Both the position numbers and the translations under genes were made by a program. From contig NZ_CP012479.1 in assembly GCF_001281315.1 (NCBI RefSeq), positions 1-64,000 of the forward strand: 64,000 bases of DNA, read 5' to 3'. Below are positions 59,777-64,000 of this stretch, piece by piece (position 1 is the first letter of the stretch; each line of letters starts with the position of its first letter). Origin of the DNA: Arthrobacter sp. ERGS1:01. GTDB taxonomy: Bacteria; Actinomycetota; Actinomycetes; Actinomycetales; Micrococcaceae. The notes under the pieces were generated by a model that saw nothing but the letters and a program-made list of their open reading frames with translations, was not told the DNA's origin and searched no databases.

Positions 59777-60479
59777 TCGTTTATAGGCAAGGCTCTGCGG
59801 GGCGAGCCACCTGGCATTCTCCTGCCTGTACCGTCACTTTCGCTCTCATCACGATTTCGATGTACTTCTCCTCTGAAACGGATTCCCGCGAAGAAGTCGA
59901 GGCGAACAAGGGATCACAAGCTGAAATTGGCAAGCTGCGATGTCGAGCGCGGTAAAAGTGACAGACATACTTTCCCATCGGGAAAACTCATTGTGGCCGT
60001 CTACGTGTCGTAGGTCATAATTCCTGAGTCTCGGCTGAGAGTTCCAATCCAATGGGATAGCTGCTTCGATTCATCCATTGCTAACTAGTTTTGTCTCAAT
60101 CAGCCAGTTCTGGGCAGTTTTTCGGGGCTCAATTTACCTATCCCAGCTGCATTCCTGACAGGAGCTGTCTTGGACGAATTTGTGTCCGTCTGCAGTGAGC
60201 TGGAGCGGCAAGCCAGTAGCTTCCTTGACCTAACAGTGACTGAGCGGCCACGGATGACGAGCGAAACCGGTGGTACCAAGCAGCAGTGAGTTCTTTCGAT
60301 ATCCGACGTCATGATTTCCAATTCTTCTACTCCCTATCTTTGAATGCTGGCTGTGCACGGAGCGCGGATGGGAAACGCTCTCAGGCAGCTAGATCCACGG
60401 GTTCACCTGCCGGTGATGAATCCGCCGAATGAAACCCTCCAATTGAACCGCCACATGACATAGAAAGGACGATCGTTGA
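59777..60479. other. Intergenic region with one possible small gene
   Basis: About 700 bases. Apart from the candidate small frame at 60170-60289, I see no gene. The AT content is higher than in the flanks. Confidence 0.35.
60170..60289 (+). CDS. Possible 39-aa small protein
   Basis: TTG 60170 is preceded by AGGAG at 8 bases and starts DEFVSVCSELERQASSFLDL, a plausible amphipathic helix, ending at TGA 60287-60289. There is no family match to offer. It may be a chance frame or the start of a lost regulator. Confidence 0.25.
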   Translation: MDEFVSVCSELERQASSFLDLTVTERPRMTSETGGTKQQ

Positions 60480-60926
60480 ATGTCATCTAAGCACCACAGG
60501 CCCGTTCAGGAGGCGAATTGCCCTTTAGGGAGATTCTCCGCATCACCTGAAGCCCCCAGAGTTTCTGGGATTGACCTGGTCTACACAGTGGATAGATCCA
60601 CGGCTGGAGTCGGCGAAACGCTGACTTTCACAGCCTGGATCCTCAACTCCAGAGATGAGAGATTGAGCGATGTCGGCCTCAGTCTCAGATCACTGACAAA
60701 TTCTCAGCTAGTTCCGTTGCAGTACACAACACAGCCAACATCCGCAGAGATCACCCAAAGAGTCATCGAACCCTACAGGTGCCTGACCGCGTCATTCACC
60801 TACGTTATTGACCGCGAAGACGTCACCCACGCCGGAGTACTCATTAGTTCCCTGCAGGCAAGCCTTATCTCTCCCAGTCACGGTATTCTCCACAGCGAAT
60901 GCGATGCCATAGTCGGGATGAAATAA
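60480..60926 (+). CDS. DUF11/DUF7507-like single-domain protein
   Basis: A 148-aa protein. Residues about 28-145 form one domain of the DUF11-like immunoglobulin type found as repeats in large surface proteins (VDRSTAGVGETLTFTAWILN, ERLSDVGLSL, SFTYVIDREDVTHAG). It has no signal peptide, no sorting signal and no repeat. The ATG at 60480 follows GAAAGG at 12 bases. It may be a fragment of a lost surface protein or a small secreted-like partner of the adhesins. I cannot say more. Confidence 0.6.
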   Translation: MSSKHHRPVQEANCPLGRFSASPEAPRVSGIDLVYTVDRSTAGVGETLTFTAWILNSRDERLSDVGLSLRSLTNSQLVPLQYTTQPTSAEITQRVIEPYRCLTASFTYVIDREDVTHAGVLISSLQASLISPSHGILHSECDAIVGMK

Positions 60927-61250
60927 GCCACCGAGGGTGCCAGCGAGACGGGTGTTGCGTGGCCCGCAGGTTTCTTCACGGAACTGCCCCGGCTTTGCTT
61001 GAGAGTCAATGCAACCCGGGACAGTCCGTCGAGAGTAAAATGAGGAACGCAGGATTGATGGCTGATGGGCTGCACTCGAGGTCGAGCCGCAGCCGGCAGG
61101 GAGTTCCCACCACGTCATACAGAACCCATACTTTTGAAGGCCCAACGACCACAATTTAGTATCTTGCATTGTCGCAATCACGCCATTCAGAAACAGGTCA
61201 AAGCGGACTATCGGCAACGCTGAATCGCCCCTGATCAGCAAGCGGGGGTC
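60927..61250. other. Intergenic region before the tRNA remnant
   Basis: About 320 bases with no gene seen. The junction of the integrated DNA probably lies near its right end (about 61230-61245). Confidence 0.35.
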
Positions 61251-61275
61251 GTCGGTTCGAATCCGACAGGGGCCA
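61251..61275 (+). other. tRNA 3'-end remnant with complete T-arm and acceptor strand
   Basis: GTCGG-TTCGAAT-CCGAC is a perfect T-arm, followed by AGGGGCC-A. In front, AAGCGGGGGTC fits the end of an anticodon stem and the variable loop, but no D-arm or true anticodon loop is present; only GCCCCT at 61228 could mimic a 5' strand. A terminator hairpin follows at 61311. It is the type of scar left at the 3' side of an element that integrated into a tRNA gene. Confidence 0.7.
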
Positions 61276-61310
61276 GAAAGTGCCGCTGGCATGCGGAATT
61301 GGCAGTTTGG

Positions 61311-61333
61311 ATGGCCCCGAAAGGGGCCATTTT
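61311..61333 (+). terminator. Intrinsic terminator after the tRNA remnant
   Basis: ATGGCCCC-GAAA-GGGGCCAT-TTT, an 8-bp stem with a GAAA loop and T tail, 36 bases after the tRNA fragment. Probably the old tRNA terminator. Confidence 0.8.
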
Positions 61334-61623
61334 CACGTTAGCCCTCCGACGGTTCCCGGGCGGCTGCGCGAGGGCGAACGGGAACGCTGGTGGTCGAGCG
61401 GGTCGAGAACCATCTGGTGGGCGGATATGTCTAAGGTGGGCCTTTTGTCGAGCCCTGCGCGGATTTCTTCAAGGTAATGCACGTTTGTCTTGGACACTTC
61501 GTGTAAACGGCAATGGTCCGCGGAAGACCTGCTGGCCATGGCGCCAAGCGGGTTCAAAACACGTCAAGCATTTCCCGAGTCGCCCGCAATGAACACATTT
61601 TAATTGCGCACTAGAACGGCCGG
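61334..61623. other. Intergenic region, no gene seen
   Basis: About 290 bases. A short minus-strand frame (LHEVSKTNVHYLEEIRAGLD) may be the scrap of a gene but cannot be identified. Confidence 0.35.
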
Positions 61624-63072
61624 TCAGGTCACTTGGATCGGCCGAGAAACATGAACACCATCGACTCCCCGTGCGTTGCCCACAGCCGGGAGGCGGTGGA
61701 GCGGGACCATACTTCGCCATGGGGACGCTCCTTCATAGGCACGGGCAATATCCAGCAACCGGGCATCGGAGAATGCTCGCCCCAAAAGGTGGAGACCCAC
61801 GGGCTGGCCTTCAGAGAGCCCACAAGGCACGCTGACGGCCGGCATGCCTGTCAGGTTGGCGGCGCTAAGCATGCGGAGGGCTGCGGCCAGGGAGTCTTCG
61901 CCGGCGTCGGCGGTCAGCTCATGGGACATGGTTGCGGCATGGGGGGCAATGGTCGCGAGGGTCGGCGAGAGAAGTGCCTCGATGCCGGCCCGCTCGAAGG
62001 ATCGCTCGAGAGAAGCGCGGAGGTAGCTGCGGACTGCGTGGGCCAGGTCGACGTCGGCGGCAGTGATGAGCGCGCCCGTCTCGATCATGACGCGCGTGCC
62101 GGCAAGGTACCGGGGTGCGTTCTCGCGCAGCATGGTGCGGTGGTGGTGGGCGGATTCGGAAAGCGAGATGGCAAGGCTCGCCGGGAGCACCATGTCCAGT
62201 TCGGGCAGCCCCAGCTCCACAATTTGGAAACCCAGTCCGGCCAAGGTGCTCAGGGCGCGTTCGACGACGTCGAGCACGCCCGGCGTGACACCCCAGGTTT
62301 TCCACATAGCCCGGTCGACTCCCAGACGAACGGGCAAGCCCCGGTCCTTGCCGTCCGTCGCGACGGGGCGAAGGCGCTCCAACGTGGCGTCCTCCGCCAT
62401 GCCGCCCAGCAGAACCGCGCAGTCCTCCACGTTCCGGGCAATTGGGCCGACGTGATCCAGGGTGTGGCTGACGTTGAGCACCCCTGATCCGGAGACCAGG
62501 CTCAGAGTCGGCTTGAGCCCGACGAGCCCATTGACGCACGCCGGATTCCGCACCGAGCCTCCCGTGTCCGTGCCGAGTGCCCCGGCAACGCTGCCCACAG
62601 CCACCGCGACGCCCGAGCCCACGCTTGAACCGCCTGCGTATCTCTCCGGGTCCCACGGATTCCGCGTGGGCGGCGTTCCCTGCCCGAACGCGAATTCGTG
62701 TGTCTGAAGCTTTCCGAGGATGACCGCGCCGTTTTGGCGAAGGCGCCGGACCACCCCGGCGTCTCTGGTCGCGATACGCCCGCGAAGCGCGGCTGAGCCG
62801 CCTTCTGCCGGCAAGCCGGCCACGTCGATCACATCCTTCACTCCCAGCGGGATGCCCAGGAGGGGCTGTCTGGAACCGTGTTTTACGGCGAGGTCGGCTT
62901 TCCGGGCAGCAGCCCGGGCACCAGCTGCGTCAACATGGGCCCACGCTCGCGCATAATCTTCGGTCTCCTCCACCCGCCCAATCACGGAGTCGAGTAGCTC
63001 GATGGACGACAACTCTCCGCTGCGAATTTTGGCGGCAGCCTCGGCGACGCCCAGCTCCCACGCTTCAGTCAT
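61624..63072 (-). CDS. Amidase signature (AS) family enzyme
   Basis: A 482-aa hydrolase of amide bonds. The Ser-cisSer-Lys triad is present as Lys79 (GVKDVID), Ser149/150 (GGSSVGSG) and nucleophile Ser173 (TDTGGSVRNP). GGSSVGS has Val where Gly is common. ATG 63072 overlaps the preceding 70-aa gene by 8 bases; the longer upstream frame has no conserved sequence. It lies last in an operon with the small protein and an amidohydrolase, which resembles the AtzF/AtzE-type arrangement of amidase with small partner. Probable role: the last hydrolytic step of an imported amide or ring compound. Confidence 0.9.
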   Translation of the reverse strand: MTEAWELGVAEAAAKIRSGELSSIELLDSVIGRVEETEDYARAWAHVDAAGARAAARKADLAVKHGSRQPLLGIPLGVKDVIDVAGLPAEGGSAALRGRIATRDAGVVRRLRQNGAVILGKLQTHEFAFGQGTPPTRNPWDPERYAGGSSVGSGVAVAVGSVAGALGTDTGGSVRNPACVNGLVGLKPTLSLVSGSGVLNVSHTLDHVGPIARNVEDCAVLLGGMAEDATLERLRPVATDGKDRGLPVRLGVDRAMWKTWGVTPGVLDVVERALSTLAGLGFQIVELGLPELDMVLPASLAISLSESAHHHRTMLRENAPRYLAGTRVMIETGALITAADVDLAHAVRSYLRASLERSFERAGIEALLSPTLATIAPHAATMSHELTADAGEDSLAAALRMLSAANLTGMPAVSVPCGLSEGQPVGLHLLGRAFSDARLLDIARAYEGASPWRSMVPLHRLPAVGNARGVDGVHVSRPIQVT

Positions 63073-63277
63073 TGTCGCCGCCCGTTTCGATGCCGTTGAC
63101 AGCAGCAAAAGCCTCCCGGAGCTCGTCCATTCCGGCGCGAAAGTCGCCAAATGCCAGGGCAACAGCCGGTTCGTCCACTTGGGCAAGATCGTCGCCGACG
63201 AGGTCGGCGACGGCGCCGAATTGCTCCGGAGTCAGCCCCCTGACGGTGCGCGCGCAGCCGGTCTCGTTGGCCGTCAT
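63065..63277 (-). CDS. Small helical protein, possible amidase partner (GatC/AtzG-like role)
   Basis: A 70-aa acidic, helical protein (TPEQFGAVADLVGDDLAQVD, then GMDELREAFAAVNGIE). It has no clear sequence signature, but its size, position directly before an AS amidase with overlap, and helical makeup recall GatC and AtzG, which wrap around and stabilise such enzymes. The partner role is inference. Its start overlaps the stop of the amidohydrolase gene (ATGA). Confidence 0.6.
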   Translation of the reverse strand: MTANETGCARTVRGLTPEQFGAVADLVGDDLAQVDEPAVALAFGDFRAGMDELREAFAAVNGIETGGDND

Positions 63278-64000
63278 CGCCTGGCTCCCACCATGAGTTG
63301 CCCGTCGCGGACCACGGCTGTGCCGTCGACGAAGACGTGGCTCACTGCGCGGAAATCGTCGGCCCGCGTCACAACGACGTCGGCGATGAGGCCCCGGCGC
63401 AGTTCCCCCCGCTCCGGCGCAATGCCGGGAATGGCTTCTGCAACAGCGGAGGTCACCATAGCGACAGCGTCGCCGAGCGGCCTGTGCCCCCGGGTCACCA
63501 AATCCTGGACTGCGGAAATGAGTTCGTCATGGTCGCCGCCGTGACCGTAGTCGGTGCCCAGCACATCCACCAGTCCGGGCGCCGAGAGCAGGGAGTCCCA
63601 ATGGTCGCGCGTGGCTACCGTCTTTTGGCGGTGCAGGAGGTCAAAGACCGAGGCCTCGGCCAACCATCCGCGGTCCCGACCCAGGGTGGCGAGTTCCAGG
63701 GCTTCCGCGGGCGTGTGGGACGTGTGGTTCACATGGGCGGCAATGATCCGCGCAGCCGTCCCGTGGGTCTGTTCCATCAGCTCCCGCATGACGCGAGCGG
63801 TCGCGGAGGCGCTGTGGATGATCGCAGGCACGCCGAATTGCGACGCGGCACGGACGCCCTCGCGGATCCCTTCGACGGCGGGCGCGACGGACGGCATGAC
63901 GGTATCCGCCACGATCCGGCTAAGTTCCGGCAGCTCCAGCCGTCCGCCCAGACCCGCCGCGTCGATAGCCGCCTGGAGGAGCTCCGTGTCCGATGTGGTG
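63274..64000 (-). CDS. Metal-dependent amidohydrolase, C-terminal part (5' end beyond window)
   Basis: The C-terminal 240 or so residues of an amidohydrolase-superfamily protein; the frame is open to the window edge. Visible are IIHSASATARVM, IIAAHVNHTSHTPAEA, a barrel-end Asp in VLGTDYGHGG and the closing beta-sandwich (LRRGLIADVVVTRADDFRAVSHVFVDG). The N-terminal HxH motif is outside. It leads the operon amidohydrolase, small protein, amidase, all linked by overlaps. It probably opens a ring or cleaves an amide whose product the amidase then hydrolyses. Confidence 0.85.
   Translation of the reverse strand, partial: TTSDTELLQAAIDAAGLGGRLELPELSRIVADTVMPSVAPAVEGIREGVRAASQFGVPAIIHSASATARVMRELMEQTHGTAARIIAAHVNHTSHTPAEALELATLGRDRGWLAEASVFDLLHRQKTVATRDHWDSLLSAPGLVDVLGTDYGHGGDHDELISAVQDLVTRGHRPLGDAVAMVTSAVAEAIPGIAPERGELRRGLIADVVVTRADDFRAVSHVFVDGTAVVRDGQLMVGARR

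Noticed and set aside
61190..61275. Complete tRNA gene
   Set aside because: T-arm and acceptor 3' strand are good, but no D-arm, anticodon stem or matching 5' acceptor strand can be folded; only a remnant is supported.

Overview
The window is high-GC DNA from an actinobacterium. The protein families (paired sugar and amine catabolic operons under TetR, PadR, HxlR and Lrp repressors, LAxTG-type wall-sorted adhesins, a GlxR/Crp-type operator) fit an Arthrobacter-like member of the Micrococcaceae best; this is inferred from gene content, not from a database search. About two thirds of the window is ordinary catabolic and transport gene blocks. The rest is accessory DNA with IS elements, broken genes, duplicated cassettes and two tRNA 3'-end remnants.

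Layout. 1-5.1 kb: amino-acid ABC permease and ATPase, GntR regulator, ornithine-cyclodeaminase-like gene and an MFS exporter; three of these five genes carry single-base frameshifts. 5.1-6.0 kb: decayed ISL3 element with an IS30-type end. 6.1-13.4 kb: two MFS genes, aldehyde dehydrogenase, two short-chain dehydrogenases and a TetR regulator, tied together by the same palindrome in front of the aldehyde dehydrogenase and between the SDRs and tetR. 13.7-18.6 kb: amidohydrolase, nitrilase-family amidase and APC permease, divergent from a TetR gene with a palindrome between them. 18.8-19.9 kb: IS30 relic. 20.8-30.6 kb: MFS, sulfatase, PadR, GH3 and GH1 beta-glucosidases, MFS and TetR, a glycoside/sulfate-ester utilisation block. 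30.6-32.6 kb: HxlR repressor and divergent DHA2-type drug exporter. 32.9-34.5 kb: NTF2-like gene split by an IS3-family element with a clear 3-bp target duplication.

34.6-48.5 kb is mosaic. A lipoprotein gene lies inside a 1.03-kb segment bounded by a perfect 24-bp inverted repeat. Then comes a plasmid/ICE-like cassette (NrdH-like protein without its two active-site cysteines, a small protein, a broken ssb, a small conserved protein and a ribbon-helix-helix-like protein). Part of this cassette (ssb remnant, small protein, RHH-like protein) is repeated at 44.4-45.7 kb, and a possible third scrap lies at 48.4 kb. Between the copies lie a LuxR-type regulator behind a GlxR/Crp-type site, and an Lrp regulator divergent from an MFS/M20-peptidase operon. 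An IS5 element sits just upstream of a secreted protein gene.

48.9-61.3 kb is a surface-protein island. It lies between two tRNA 3'-end remnants and holds LtrA, an NTF2-like protein, an unusual two-component system whose kinase is a tandem of one intact and one degenerate unit, a thioester (TQXA) adhesin with three identical 378-bp VaFE repeats, a second LAxTG protein with four nearly identical 300-bp CshA-type repeats, and a DUF11-like fragment protein. A matching inverted repeat (ATGACMCC-N6-GGGGTSAT) lies upstream of both the kinase operon and the thioester adhesin, so the two-component system may control the adhesin. This is the strongest candidate for a new system here. The window ends with an amidase operon (amidohydrolase, 70-aa partner, amidase).
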